Below are positions 33,595-43,139 of a stretch of DNA of 64,000 nt, in pieces. Within the stretch, counting starts at the first letter, position 1; the number at the start of each line of letters is the position of its first letter. Made by a program: the position numbers and the translations under genes. Below the pieces are notes generated by a model, which was not told the DNA's origin, did not search any database, and saw only the letters and a list, made by a program, of their open reading frames with translations. The stretch lies in NCBI RefSeq assembly GCF_017591425.1, contig NW_024465369.1, positions 29,679,001 to 29,743,000 on the forward strand, read 5' to 3'. The stretch comes from Ochotona curzoniae. Its lineage: Eukaryota; Chordata; Mammalia; Lagomorpha; Ochotonidae.

Positions 33595-34098
33595 AGTTGA
33601 AATATAAAGTGTTACTATAGAATGCTCATACTTCAATAGGAAAAGACCTTTACCTGAAAGTATTTTAGCTTTGTCAATACTATTCTAATTATAGGCTTCA
33701 GCTGATGAGTATTCTAAGTGCTGGGTACAGCCTCTGTGTATACTGTATTGTGTCTACGCCCAGCATCTCTGCTTTCTCACATCCATTTTCTTTTAAAACC
33801 ATTTCATTTGATTCAGATTCTAGTCGAAGAGCTTTGTGTAAGGACATCACCCTCATTCATCTTCCTGAAATGTAGGCGTAATCAACAGTTATTCCCCTCC
33901 ACACTTTACACATTTGTACTACTCTGATAATTACGGTACATACTACATATAGATAGTGTGAGAATTAAAAGTAATATAAGTCATGTAAATCCTTAAAAAC
34001 AGAGTTTGGCAGATGATAGAAATAAAATATATGCTATCTATTGTGATTGTACTCCTCTTACGGTTCATTTTAATTTTTTGGAATTTCACCTTAATGAA
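33595..34098. other. unassigned sequence
   Basis: No gene or named repeat recognised. Confidence 0.5.
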
Positions 34099-34099
34099 A

Positions 34100-34315
34100 A
34101 AAAGGTTGAGAGAGATCCATCATTTGATTCCGTCGCTGATTCACTTCCAAGTATCCACAAGAGCCAGGGAAGAAGCCAGGAGTCCAGATCTTAATTCTGG
34201 CCTCCGGTAAGGGGCCAACTTTGAGCCATCACCACTGCCTCCCAGCTTCCACATTAATGCAACACTAATAATCAGAATCAAGCTGGAATGAGGGGCGGGA
34301 TACAGAATGCAGCAG
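34100..34315 (-). repeat. old C-SINE, antisense, partial
   Basis: GCTGATTCACTTCCAAGTATC, AGGGAAGAAGCCAGGAGTCC, TGAGCCATCACCACTGCCTC with CCAGC, and CAAGCTGGAATGAGGGGCGGG. The body is diverged and the head is not resolved. Confidence 0.65.
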
Positions 34316-34360
34316 AATGTTTCTTTTTCAGTTTAAAATTTCACATTGCCTGGTGTATTT

Positions 34361-34688
34361 TTTTTTAAGATTTGTTTATTTTTATTACAAAGTCAGATAT
34401 ACAGAGAGGAGGAGAAATAGAGAGGAAGTTCTTCTGTCCTATGGTTCACTCCCCAAGTGAGCGCAATGGCTGGAGCTGAGCCAATCCAAAGCCAGAAGCC
34501 AGGAGCTCTTCCAGGTCTCCCATGTGGCCGCAGGGTCCCAAGGTTTCGGGTTGTCCTGGACTGCTTTCCCAGGCCACAGGCAGGGAGATGGATGGGAAAT
34601 GGGGCTGCCAGGATTAGAACCGGTGCTCATATGGGATCCTGGCATGTTCAAGGCGAGGACTTTAACTGCCACGCGATCACACTGGGCT
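34361..34688 (-). mobile_element. C-SINE, antisense, full length with exact TSD
   Basis: Poly-T, AAGATTTGTTTATTTTTATT, AAAGTCAGATATACAGAG, GTTCACTCCCCAAGTGAGC, GGGTCCCAAGGTTTCGGG, AGGATTAGAACCGGTGC (antisense B box), CATATGGGATCC and TTTAACTGCCACGCGATCAC (A box side). It is flanked by CCTGGTGTATTT at 34349-34360 and 34689-34700, a perfect 12-bp target-site duplication. Confidence 0.96.
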
Positions 34689-34699
34689 CCTGGTGTATT

Positions 34700-35050
34700 T
34701 CTGTGACTGCACTGATTATTGTGACACCATCTGGTTTGCTGACATCCTTACCGGAGCTATAGCTATTAGCTTACTGCAGACACGGAGAACAGTTCAACAA
34801 CAATCACTGGTTTTAACATTCTCTTGGCTTATCACTTGGTACAGACATTCTAGAATAAAAAAGAACAATGATCATGAATGATTTTCACCACTGCGGGCTT
34901 TAGCTGGGGATTTCATTTGGCTTTCCAGCTAGTAAACCTTGCTGTGTAATCCTACTCTAATTTTACATGCTGTGAAACAGCATAGAGCTCATAGAGAAAT
35001 GAGTCCTAGTTTATAGCTATATCAGAGGAAGAACTTCTTGAGTACTATTA
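34700..35050. other. unassigned sequence
   Basis: No gene or named repeat recognised. Confidence 0.5.
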
Positions 35051-35054
35051 CAAC

Positions 35055-35260
35055 ATAGGGGAAAGTATAGATAATATTAACATGTGATATATTTCCTTTT
35101 AAAATTTAGAAGACAGGATTTTGAATGTTTTCACTGTAAGGAAATCTTACTGTAAATAATTATAATTACCCTAATTGGATATTACATGATGTGTATGTAT
35201 ATTAAAATATCACATAGTACCCCATAAATATGTGTAATTTTATGTTCTAAAATTTTTGAT
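35055..35260 (+). repeat. L1MA-type LINE-1 3' end, sense
   Basis: AGAAGACAGGATTTTGAATG, TTTTCACTGTAAGGAAATC, AATTACCCTAATTGGATATTAC, AAATATCACATAGTACCCCAT and AAATATGTGTAATTTTATG. These are the successive blocks of the L1MA-class 3' UTR just upstream of its polyA site. Confidence 0.85.
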
Positions 35261-35360
35261 AAAATTTGATGGAAAAGCCAAGATCAGGATAATTATGAAA
35301 TAACAACATAAAATTTGCCAGCAACAATCTAACTAAAGTACTTAAGAGTGAGGAATTCTT

Positions 35361-35440
35361 ACTGCAAACCAGGTGTTTTGTTGGTTTATTATATCAGTCA
35401 CTTCATTTAATTTAGTTTTCTGAGATTCTTCTTGGATTAA
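35361..35440 (-). repeat. possible MIR fragment, antisense
   Basis: AACCAGGTGTTTTGTTGG, TTATTATATCAGTCACTTC and ATTTAATTTAGTTTTCTGAG resemble antisense MIR ('gccaggtgcttt', 'tctcatttaatcctc'). Short and weak. Confidence 0.4.
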
Positions 35441-35489
35441 TGCTAGATAAATAAAGCCTATTAGAAGATGTATCTACTTTTATTGATTC

Positions 35490-35825
35490 TCAGACTTGTA
35501 TTCCCCGAGTTTCTGGGCTCAAGTGTAATTATCTGGGAAGCTGTCCCTGACCATCTTAAACACAGCCCCAGCACTCCATACTCACTCAAGAGAGAAGACA
35601 AGGTACAACTTGAAACCCGCTCTGTTCTTGAATATGTTACATTTTTGCTTTCTCAGCTTTTGTCATTAATCTTGGTGTTTTGACTATCATCTGTTTCATC
35701 TGTTTCCCTCTTCAAGAATATAGGCTTTCCATGAAAAGGAACGTCAGGTTCTGTTACCCTGTTGTATTTCTGGTACTTTTAATAAATAGGTATTAGTAGG
35801 TATTAAATGTGTACTTGAATGAGCA
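35490..35825 (+). repeat. L2 LINE 3' end, sense
   Basis: GAAGCTGTCCCTGACCATC, CAGCCCCAGCACTCC, TTCAAGAATATAGGCTTTCC, CAGGTTCTGTTACCCTG and AATAAATAGGTATTAG, ending near TGTGTACTTGAATGAG. This follows the L2 3' UTR ('aatgtaagctccatgagggcagggac', 'caataaatatttgttgaatga'). Confidence 0.75.
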
Positions 35826-36019
35826 CTGTTAAAATGGTGAGACTTGAGTCACTGGTTTCACTGGGCTTATCCTGCATCATTCCATGCAAGACGCTGAGAC
35901 TGGGCTGGGTCTTTTACACCATGATTGAAATGCCACTTTGGTCGCATTTCACAGTGTCTGGGTTAGAAACCCAGCTTGACAATGCTCACCTTGAGGGCCA
36001 CCTTTAGGTTCCTGTGACG

Positions 36020-36185
36020 AACATGAGGGACTTCGATTGGCTTCCAGGATCTTAAATTCAGACTGTACTATGCCTGTGTATTGCAGGCAGTGGGAGAATG
36101 AATCAGCAGTTGGAACACTCTCTTTCTCTTCCTTCCTTCCTTCCTTCCTCTCTAACATAAAGGAAATCATAATAATAAAATCCTT
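36020..36185 (+). repeat. old C-SINE 3' part, sense, with (TTCC)n
   Basis: GAGGGACTTCGATTGGCTTCC, GTATTGCAGGCAGTGGGAG, AATGAATCAGCAGTTGG, a (TTCC)n tract at about 36129-36148 and AAATCATAATAATAAAATCC. Head absent. Confidence 0.65.
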
Positions 36186-37227
36186 TTACCTATGTCCACG
36201 GGGATATGTAAGGATCTGAGTAACCTACCTATTACAGAATTGCTTTGAGCTGCATTTTACATGAATTTAATATGATAGAATGGGTTAGGTTTTATGAAGA
36301 TACCTCTTTAAACAAGTTAGATACGGATTGTGTGCATATGAGTTTTGGGGGGCAATAATTTACCTACATTACAAATAAGGATTCAAACATTCTGTGATAT
36401 CATTTCTTTTGGCCCTCTAATGCTGATCATCACAATTACTGGTAACATGTTACGCATATTGAGATTAAATCAAAATCCACAACACCATGGTTTTTACAAT
36501 CTCGTTCAGCCATGGCCGTGGGTGGTCACTGATACTTCATAGCCACTGGTTAGATGTAGTCGTAGGGCTATGAATGAGAAAGTGTGAATGGAAGCAGTCT
36601 GTAAAGAATTGAAATTATCATTCTGAAATTGGCCACCAAGGAGCAAATAAAAGCAGTTGAGGGAAAAAGGCAAATATTCCACCAGCTTCTTCCCCAGAAG
36701 TCATCATACCCCAACCTCTTCTGCATTTAACACGTTTCTTTTTTGCATTTTTTAATTTTATGAAGTTCTTTTAAACTAGTCAATGTGGGTACACTGTACA
36801 GCTTACGTAGGTGAGAACCTCAGTTATGACATGCAGGCTGTTCTGTGGGAGCAGTGAGACTCGTGATTAATATCGTGTATGTTGCGCACACATAAGGCCT
36901 CTGTGCAAAGTGACCAAAGAACTGCCTTGTCTTGCCATTTTCTCTACCTTGCTTTCATGTGTATTTTTTGTCCATGCATATCAGTTGGGTGAAATTGACA
37001 GTGCTAAATGGAGACATTAAAATGTTGCAATGTAAAACAAGGAAAATAAAATCAAAGAACACAAATAACCACGAAAACCCATATTTCTGAGGCAGGTAAT
37101 TAGAAATTTTTCTGATGATCACATTTGATCATGTTGATTATTTGTTTTGATACTGACAGGGATGAACAGTGATTTGCATGCCAATTTTGGAGTGAATCAT
37201 CAAAAGGCAGAGAACGCTGGAGCAAGC
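36186..37227. other. unassigned sequence (1 kb)
   Basis: No gene or certain repeat. A short C-SINE-like scrap near 36680-36710 (ATTCCACCAGCTTCTTCCCC) is not enough to call. Confidence 0.5.
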
Positions 37228-37236
37228 ATACATATG

Positions 37237-37567
37237 GGGCCCAGCGCGGTGGCGCAAGTGGCTAAGGTCCTCGCCTTGAATGCCCGGGATCCCATATGGG
37301 CGCCAGTTCTATCCCGGCAGCCCCGCGTCCCTTCCAGTTCCCTGCCTGTGGCCCGGGAGAGCAGTCGAGGACGGCCCAAAGCTTTGGGACCCTGCACCCG
37401 CGTGGGAGACCCAGAAGAGTCTCCTGGCTTCGGACTGGCATAGCATCCGACGTTGTGCTCACTTGGGGAGTGAACCAGTGGACGGAAGATCTTCCTCTCT
37501 GTCTCTCCTCTCTGTATATAGGCCTCTCCAATAAAAAAATAATCAAAATAAGTCTTTAAAAAAAAGA
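37237..37567 (+). mobile_element. CpG-rich, probably youngest C-SINE, with TSD
   Basis: Full length: GGGCCCAGCGCGGTGGCGCA (A box region), ATCCCATATGGGCGCC, CCGGGAGAGCAGTCGAGG, CCTGCACCCGCGTGGGAG and CAATAAAAAAATAATC. By hand it keeps about 18 CpG, far more than other copies here (about 7-8 in those at 11737 and 62483), which indicates little methylation decay. The target-site duplication is ATACATATG at 37228-37236 and 37568-37576. The B box reads AGTTCTATCCC, one base shorter than GGTTCTAATCCC, so its Pol III promoter may be weak or belong to a distinct subfamily. Confidence 0.95.
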
Positions 37568-37686
37568 ATACATATGAATGAGTATAATGGAGATATTACA
37601 AAAACTTGTTCTTATGCAGGAGAACAAAATGTGTATTACGTTGTTTTTTTTTCTTTTCTTTTTGCCATAGGTAGAGATTATTTCTT

Positions 37687-38012
37687 TTTTTTTTTAAGAT
37701 TCATTTTTTATTGGAAAATCAGATATACAGAGGAGGAGATACAGAGAGGAAGATCTTCCTTCCAATGGTTCACTCCCCAAGTGGCTGCAATGGCCTGTGC
37801 TGGGCCAATCTGGAGCCAGGTGCCAGGAACTTCTTTTCGAGTCGCCCACAGGGTGTAGGGTCCAAAGGCTTTGGGTCGTCCTGGACTGCTTTTCCAGGTC
37901 ACAAGCAGGGAGCTGGATGGGAATTGGAGCTGCCAGGATTAGACCCTGCGCCCATATGGGACCCAGCACGTTCAAGACAAGAACTTTAGCCACTAGGCCA
38001 CAGCGCTGGCCT
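37687..38012 (-). mobile_element. C-SINE, antisense, full length, inverted partner
   Basis: Poly-T, AAGATTCATTTTTTATTGG, GGAAGATCTTCCTTCC, GGCTTTGGGTCGTCCTGG, CTGCCAGGATTAGACCC, CATATGGGACCC and TTTAGCCACTAGGCCACAG (antisense A box). The target-site duplication is GGTAGAGATTATTTCTT (37670-37686) and GGTAGATGTTATTTCTT (38013-38029), with two differences. Its tail faces the tail of the element at 37237 across about 120 bp. Confidence 0.95.
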
Positions 38013-38029
38013 GGTAGATGTTATTTCTT

Positions 38030-39235
38030 AACATATTTGAAATGAGTCCTAACATTCATATGACTTACATCATTTTCTAATAAAATATACCTGAAAGCCC
38101 GCTACCCATAGTAGCTGTAAGAATCTTCTTTCAAGCTGACCAGTTGAATTGATTTGAAAAAGTTTTCACCAGCCAGCCTTTCCTCTGATTAATATATTCC
38201 TAATAGATTTTCTTTTGCACTTCCAAGCAGAAGTGTTCTCCCCAGAATTTGCAATGTTGTGTTTGTTATCTAAGCTTTAGCACCATTCAGACTCAGAGCC
38301 ATGTTAACCTGAAGTGTTTAATTGCAACAGTGTATTTACTGGAGAAAGTTTGAAACTTCACTTTCTGAATAGTTTTCAATATATTTCCCTTTTATTCTGA
38401 GTGCGGCAGCACAGAGGATGTGAGGCCAAGGGCTGTCCTTATCTTCCACCATAATCCTCTCCTCTTGTTATCTTAAGCACAACTCCTATTGCGACAGGAA
38501 GGCTTAAGACGCTGACTTGAATTAGACTTGGCCATCCACCGCTGTTCAGGAAAGGCTGCCTGCAGAATTGACCACCATATGCTTACCACCTGATTTATTT
38601 TTCATAACTCTTCCACATGTTTTCTAGCAACACTCTACCCGAAAACATTACTAAAATGAAGCATATGGAAATTTTTGGCAATATTCACTTCTGTGAAAGT
38701 CAATTGCAGCTTTATGGAGAAGCAAATAGTATTGAACATTCAAATTGTGAACTCAGAAGGAAAAGCTGTGGATGTTATAAGAAATCTCAAGCACTCGTCT
38801 GAGAACTGAATTGTCAATCTATCTCCCAATCCTTTGCAGTTTTGCTACTTCTATACTTAGTCTATCTCTGTTGCCAATAAAATCTTATAAGTGAATCGGA
38901 AACAGAATTGTAGTTGTGCAATGTTTGTATATGTGTTTACTTTCACAGTGATCTCCAACACTCAGAAAATGTTGAAATATCAGGTCTAAATGTCCTTTCT
39001 TATTCAACAGTTTTTTGTTCCTTCTGAAATCATGGAATAAATCATAATAAGGAACTTAGGAATTAACTCCCGAGCCCATCTTTTTACACAGAAGCACCTG
39101 AGTATTGGCAAAAGAAATTGTCTTGAATACATAGGGAATTAAATTTCCTGAGGATAAATAGTAAGGAACTACTGCTGCCTCAAACATCTCAATAATTCTG
39201 ACAGCCATTCTAAACGAACCAGGCAGATTACACAA
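38030..39235. other. unassigned sequence (1.2 kb)
   Basis: No gene recognised. 38400-38600 is less AT-rich than its surroundings (GAGTGCGGCAGCACAGAGG, CGACAGGAAGGCTTAAGACG) and could be an old transposon or unique sequence. I cannot name it. Confidence 0.45.
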
Positions 39236-39237
39236 AG

Positions 39238-39445
39238 AAATGGATGTGTGAAGATACAATGCAGTATGCATCTCTATTTCCATATCAAAGATGGGCTCCC
39301 AATGAAGCTGCTAATATATTTTGACTATAGGAAACTAGACATTCTGCCATTGTCCATATCTACAATGTCAGGATATACTAATGAAGAACTATACTATCCT
39401 ATACTATTACAATAATATTGGGAAATCTCTGAAACTCACTTGTTT
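39238..39445 (+). repeat. L1 3'-end-like repeat R1, copy 3
   Basis: TGTGTGAAGATACAATGCAG, TATGCATCTCTATTTCC, AAAGATGGGCTCCCAATG, ACATTCTGCCATTGTCCATATC, CTATACTATTACAATAATATTG and GGGAAATCTCTGAAACTCAC. It lacks the last roughly 70 bp and the A-rich tail seen in the other two. A C-SINE starts about 20 bp downstream. Confidence 0.7.
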
Positions 39446-39464
39446 TCATCAGGAAGAAACGCTA

Positions 39465-39777
39465 GGGCCAGCATTGTGATATAGTAAGTAGCTCTATCAC
39501 CTGCAACCAAATCCTATATAGGTGCCGCTTTGGTCCCAGTTGCTCCACTTCCAATCCAACTCCTTTCTGTCGGCCTGCCAGAAGCAGTGTGGAATGCCCC
39601 AAGTTCTTGGCCCCTGCCACCCACATTGGAGACTCAGATGAAGCTCCTGCCTTTGGCCTTGCTCTACCCTGGCCCCTGTGACCATATCATGAATGAAACA
39701 ACAATTATAGACTTCTTCTCATTCCATCTCTACCTCTCTGTTTGTAACTCTGACTTTCAAATACAAAATCAGGCTTA
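39465..39777 (+). repeat. old C-SINE, sense, full length
   Basis: GGGCCAGCATTGTGATATAG, TATAGGTGCCGCTTTGGTCC, CCACTTCCAATCCAACTCC, CCCAAGTTCTTGGCCCC, GAAGCTCCTGCCTTTGG and ACTTTCAAATACAAAATC. Old subfamily, and the tail is short. Confidence 0.85.
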
Positions 39778-40021
39778 GAAAGGAAGGAGAGAGGGAGGTC
39801 AGCTCCTTTACCCAATTAGTTACAGAATAGATAACAGTAGGTGTTGTATCCTTTCTATTATTCAAATAACAGTCTAAACCCGTGACAATGGTATGAGCAA
39901 GTAATGTTTGTTCATTCATTAGCTATGTTAATAGCAGACATTTTTTTCTATCACCGTAGCTGATTCAAATTATCAAAAATCCTTTACTTCTTTTGCAGTT
40001 TCTGATTTTTTAAAAATTTTT

Positions 40022-40341
40022 TAAATGTTTTTAAATTTATTTTTATTGGAAAGTCAGATATACAGAGAGGAAGAGAGACAGAGAGAAAGATCTTCCATCT
40101 GCTGATTCACTCCCCAAGGGGCCACAACGCCTGGAGCTGAACCAGTGCCTGGAGCTGCTTCTGAGTCTCCCATGAGGATGCAGGGTCCCCAGGTTTTGGG
40201 CAGTCCTCCATTGCCTTCCCAGGCCACAAACTGGGAGCTGGATGGGAAGCGGCACCCATATGTGACATGAACCTGCGTCCATATGGGATCCCGGCATGTG
40301 CAAGACTAGGACTTCAGCTGCTAGGTTACCTCACTGAGCCC
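40022..40341 (-). repeat. C-SINE, antisense, rearranged near head
   Basis: AAATTTATTTTTATTGGAAAG, AAAGATCTTCCATCTGC, CAGGGTCCCCAGGTTTTGGG, GGGAGCTGGATGGGAAGC. Then GGCACCCATATGTGAC is followed by a second CATATGGGATCCCGGC about 35 bp on. The CCATATG block is duplicated where the B box should lie, so the head is partly duplicated or replaced. Confidence 0.85.
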
Positions 40342-40448
40342 TGCTTTTTTAAAAATGTTAATTTCCCATAGCTGAAGTTCAGTGTTTCCCCAAGACTAAA
40401 ACCCTCGAGTAACCAGTGTATCAGAGAATTTCCTTCCTGTCTTCCTTT

Positions 40449-40708
40449 TTTTAAAAAAAAAAGATTTATTTTTATTGGAAAAACAGATCAGATTTACGGA
40501 GAGATGGAGATACACAAATGTCTTCATCTGTTGGTTCACACCCCAAAGGGCTGCAAAGGCCAGAGCTGAGCTGATCCAAAGCCAAGATCCAGGAGCTTCC
40601 CAAGTCTCCACTGGGGTGCACAGCATCTGGGTTATCTACTGCTCCCCATGTGGGATTCCAACCCTTCAAGGTGAGGATTTAGCCATTTGAGCCACCATGC
40701 TGTGCTCC
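40449..40708 (-). repeat. C-SINE, antisense, internal deletion
   Basis: AAAAAGATTTATTTTTATTGG, TCATCTGTTGGTTCACACC, CAGAGCTGAGCTGATCC, GGAGCTTCCCAAGTCTCC, then TGCTCCCCATGTGGGATTCC and GGATTTAGCCATTTGAGCC. The central GGGTCCCAAGGCTTTGGG to TTCCCAGGCC block is absent or unrecognisable, so it is about 60-70 bp shorter than the family. Confidence 0.85.
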
Positions 40709-40719
40709 CTGCCGTCTTT

Positions 40720-41055
40720 TCTTCAGGTAAAATTTATATAGCATAAACCCAGCCACTTTAAATTATGTTTTAGTGGCAATTAATACATTGGCAATGCCAT
40801 ACAATTATTACTTTTCAACTTCTAAACAATTTTTCACTTCCAATGGAAATCCATTATTCAATAAATAATCTCTCTGCTCTCGCATTTCTCCCCTTCCTCC
40901 AGCTCCTGGCAAAACTATTCTGATTTCTGGGCTTAAGAACTATGGATTCTAGATATTTTTTGTGAACCAAATGATTCAACACACGCCTTTTGTCTCTAAT
41001 CTCTCACTCAACACCATGTTTTCGAGTACCACCCAAGTTAGAAGATACGTCCGTA
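40720..41055 (-). repeat. L1M-type 3' region, antisense
   Basis: GTAAAATTTATATAGCATAAA, CCACTTTAAATTATGTTTTAG, GGCAATTAATACATTGGC, TTCTCCCCTTCCTCCAGC, TCCTGGCAAAACTATTC and TCACTCAACACCATGTTTTC. This is the classical antisense L1M block series ('acataaaatttaccattt', 'cccctggcaaccaccattc'). Confidence 0.8.
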
Positions 41056-41189
41056 TTTCTTTCCTTTTGTTTTTTAACTTAAAATGTTCTTTGTATGGAT
41101 TGGTCATGCTTAATTTTTTAATTTTACTTTTATATTATTCCCTTCTTTCTCTGAGAGAAATTTTCTGTTCTGATCTTGAATTTCAAATT

Positions 41190-41626
41190 TTACCAAGTTG
41201 ATTTATGCATTCCAATCAGTATTTATTTCTAGTCTTTATGATTTCTGCGGGAGTTACTGTAAGTAAAATATTTGCATAAGCAAATAGATGATTTTGCTTG
41301 TTCTGTTCAATTTCAGTATCTTCTACTTACATTTTACATAATGTACATGAACTTGAATTGCAGCGTCGTGTTGAATAGAAGTGATGATTGCACACATGTC
41401 TTCTTCCATATCTTACCTCAAAAGGTGTTAGTCTTGGACCACTGAAAGATGCTGTTATGCTTGGTTTATCCTAAATGTCTTTTTTTTTTATTGAAGACAT
41501 TCCCTCATGTACCTTACCTTCTTGGGTGTTTTTTTCATGGCCTAGTATTACATTTCTATCAAATAGTTATTCCAAGTCAGTTTAGATGTTCATATGTTTT
41601 CCTCTTTCATTTTAGTAACATGGCAT

Positions 41627-41657
<31 letters not shown>

Positions 41658-41830
41658 ATGTTAAACCTCTCATATATTTCAGGGATAAATCGCATTTAAT
41701 TATTATACTTTATAACTTTAACACACTTCTAAATTTAATTTGCTGGTTGAACATTTTGGCAGATCCATTCGTGATGGAATTTTATTTGTTGTTTCCTTCT
41801 GATTTCTTTGTCTAGTTTCAAAGTCAAAGC
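41190..41830 (-). pseudogene. decayed LINE-1 ORF2 (reverse transcriptase region), antisense
   Basis: Read against the antisense L1 ORF2 pattern, blocks appear in order: TGTTGAATAGAAGTGATGATTG, TTATGCTTGGTTTATCC, CAGGGATAAATCGCATTTAATT, GGTTGAACATTTTGGCAG and TTTCCTTCTGATTTCTTTG with TCTAGTTTC. They correspond to the RT part of ORF2, where the reverse reading gives the conserved 'not loaded/finger-palm' stretch. There is no intact frame; a microsatellite and many indels interrupt it. It may belong to the same element as the 3' region at 40720, with the ORF2 C-terminal part deleted. Confidence 0.65.
41626..41658 (+). repeat. (ACAT)n / (AT)n microsatellite
   Basis: A few ATAC/ACAT units pass into about nine AT units. 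It lies inside the decayed L1 ORF2. Confidence 0.9.
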
Positions 41831-41914
41831 ATTGTTTCCCCCAGATAATAAATTATAGTGTTTTTTTTCTGTTTCCTGGGAATGTTAGAGATGTGTGAGA
41901 AATATATATTTTTT

Positions 41915-42440
41915 TTGGTTCAAATATTCTTTTTTTTTTCTTTATCGATTACATTGTATTATGAGACATAGTTCTATCAGTACTAGGATTCCCCCACCCC
42001 TCCCCTAACCCTCTCCCTATGGTGGATTCTTCCACTTTGTTGTGTAACTACAGTTCAAGTTCAGTTGAGATTCCTTCATTGTAAGCATATACCAAGCATA
42101 CAGTCCAGCATCTCACTTTCCAGATAAGTTCAGCGGCTTCTTGGGGAGACCTTCTCTGGTCTGAAGGTAAGGCCAAAAGAGTAAAATCCCGATCAATTAA
42201 AAGCCCCATCAACAACAATATATAACGTTTTGGAATGACATAGTGTTGAGTAAACAGTATGTTAAAATTACATGTAAGTTCTTAACAACATCCTGTGACT
42301 ATTTCAATGATATTTTAACAATTGAGGTGTAAGACAGTTTTAGGAGGGGTGTGCAGAGAAATCTTTCATACCGTGGTGAGGAGTACTTGTTCTTTGTGTT
42401 CTACCTAGTAAGGTATGTGTGAGTCCATGATGACCAATCT
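41915..42440 (-). repeat. LINE-1 3' fragment, antisense, nested or adjacent to older L1
   Basis: Poly-T (about 41930-41939) then TCGATTACATTGTATTATG, CCCCCACCCCTCCCC with TAACCCTCTCCC, AGCATACAGTCCAGCATC, CTTTCCAGATAAGTTC and CGATCAATTAAAAGCCCC. Poly-T followed by a C-rich stretch and a conserved middle is the pattern of lagomorph L1 3' UTRs in antisense. It is less decayed than the ORF2 remnant to its left. Confidence 0.55.
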
Positions 42441-42472
42441 TTCCTTGTTGTTCTCTGCTTATCTATTCCAAT

Positions 42473-42507
42473 TTGTGTGTGTGTGTTTGTGTATGTGTGT
42501 GTGTGTT
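42473..42507 (+). repeat. interrupted (TG)n microsatellite
   Basis: TG repeats broken by TTTG and TATG units, followed by a G7 run at about 42512-42518. Confidence 0.9.
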
Positions 42508-42618
42508 TCCGGGGGGGTGGTCCTCTGGAGTGACCCTCATTGCAGACGATAGGGACCCAGAGTTGGAACTAAGTAAGGACCAGATATATCCCTAGGAGAA
42601 CAGAAATGTTTGGGATGG

Positions 42619-42752
42619 AGTGTGTATGTATGTGTGTGAGTGTGTGTGTGTGTGTGTGTATGTATGTGTGTGTGTGTGTGTGTGAGAGAGGGAGAAAGCT
42701 AGAGAGAAGGAGGAGGAGGAACAGGAGGAAGACAAAGAAGAGGAGGAAAGAA
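42619..42752 (+). repeat. compound (TG)n / purine (GA, AGG)n microsatellite
   Basis: 42619-42684 is TG-rich with TATG and GAG interruptions. 42685-42752 is an almost pure purine tract (GAGAGAGGGAGAAAG, GGAGGAGGAGGAAC, AAGAAGAGGAGGAAAG). The join of a Z-prone and a triplex-prone tract is notable. Confidence 0.92.
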
Positions 42753-43016
42753 ACCATTTTAGTTGATTAATCTCTCTGAGAGGAAGTATTTTTAGAATAT
42801 TACCCACATCCAACAAAGTTTCCTCTAATCTAACCTATTTTGCTTCTTATGCATTCATCACCTCTTACAACCTGCATAAATTAAATTATCTGTTAGTCTC
42901 TATTGTCAACATCAGTAATTATGCTTATCTGTTCGATGGAAAAAGGAGAGAAATGAAACAAACTCACCCATTCACACGCTGACACACACAAGGAAATGTG
43001 CACAACCCAGCTGCTC

Positions 43017-43135
43017 CACCAAATCCATTCATTAATAACTTTTTATTGAACACCTACTATGTGGTGTGCATACATTATGTTTAGAGTACACAGTGGTGAA
43101 CAAAACAGATGTTTTGTCAAAGACTTAGTCCATGA
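43017..43135 (+). repeat. ancient LINE-like repeat, 5' block
   Basis: CATTCATTAATAACTTTTTATTG, AACACCTACTATGTGG and CAGTGGTGAACAAAACAGATG follow the well-known old mammalian pattern 'tattgagcacctactatgtgcc ... acagtgaacaaaacagac'. Probably the same family as 1690-2180. Confidence 0.6.
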
Positions 43136-43139
43136 AAAA

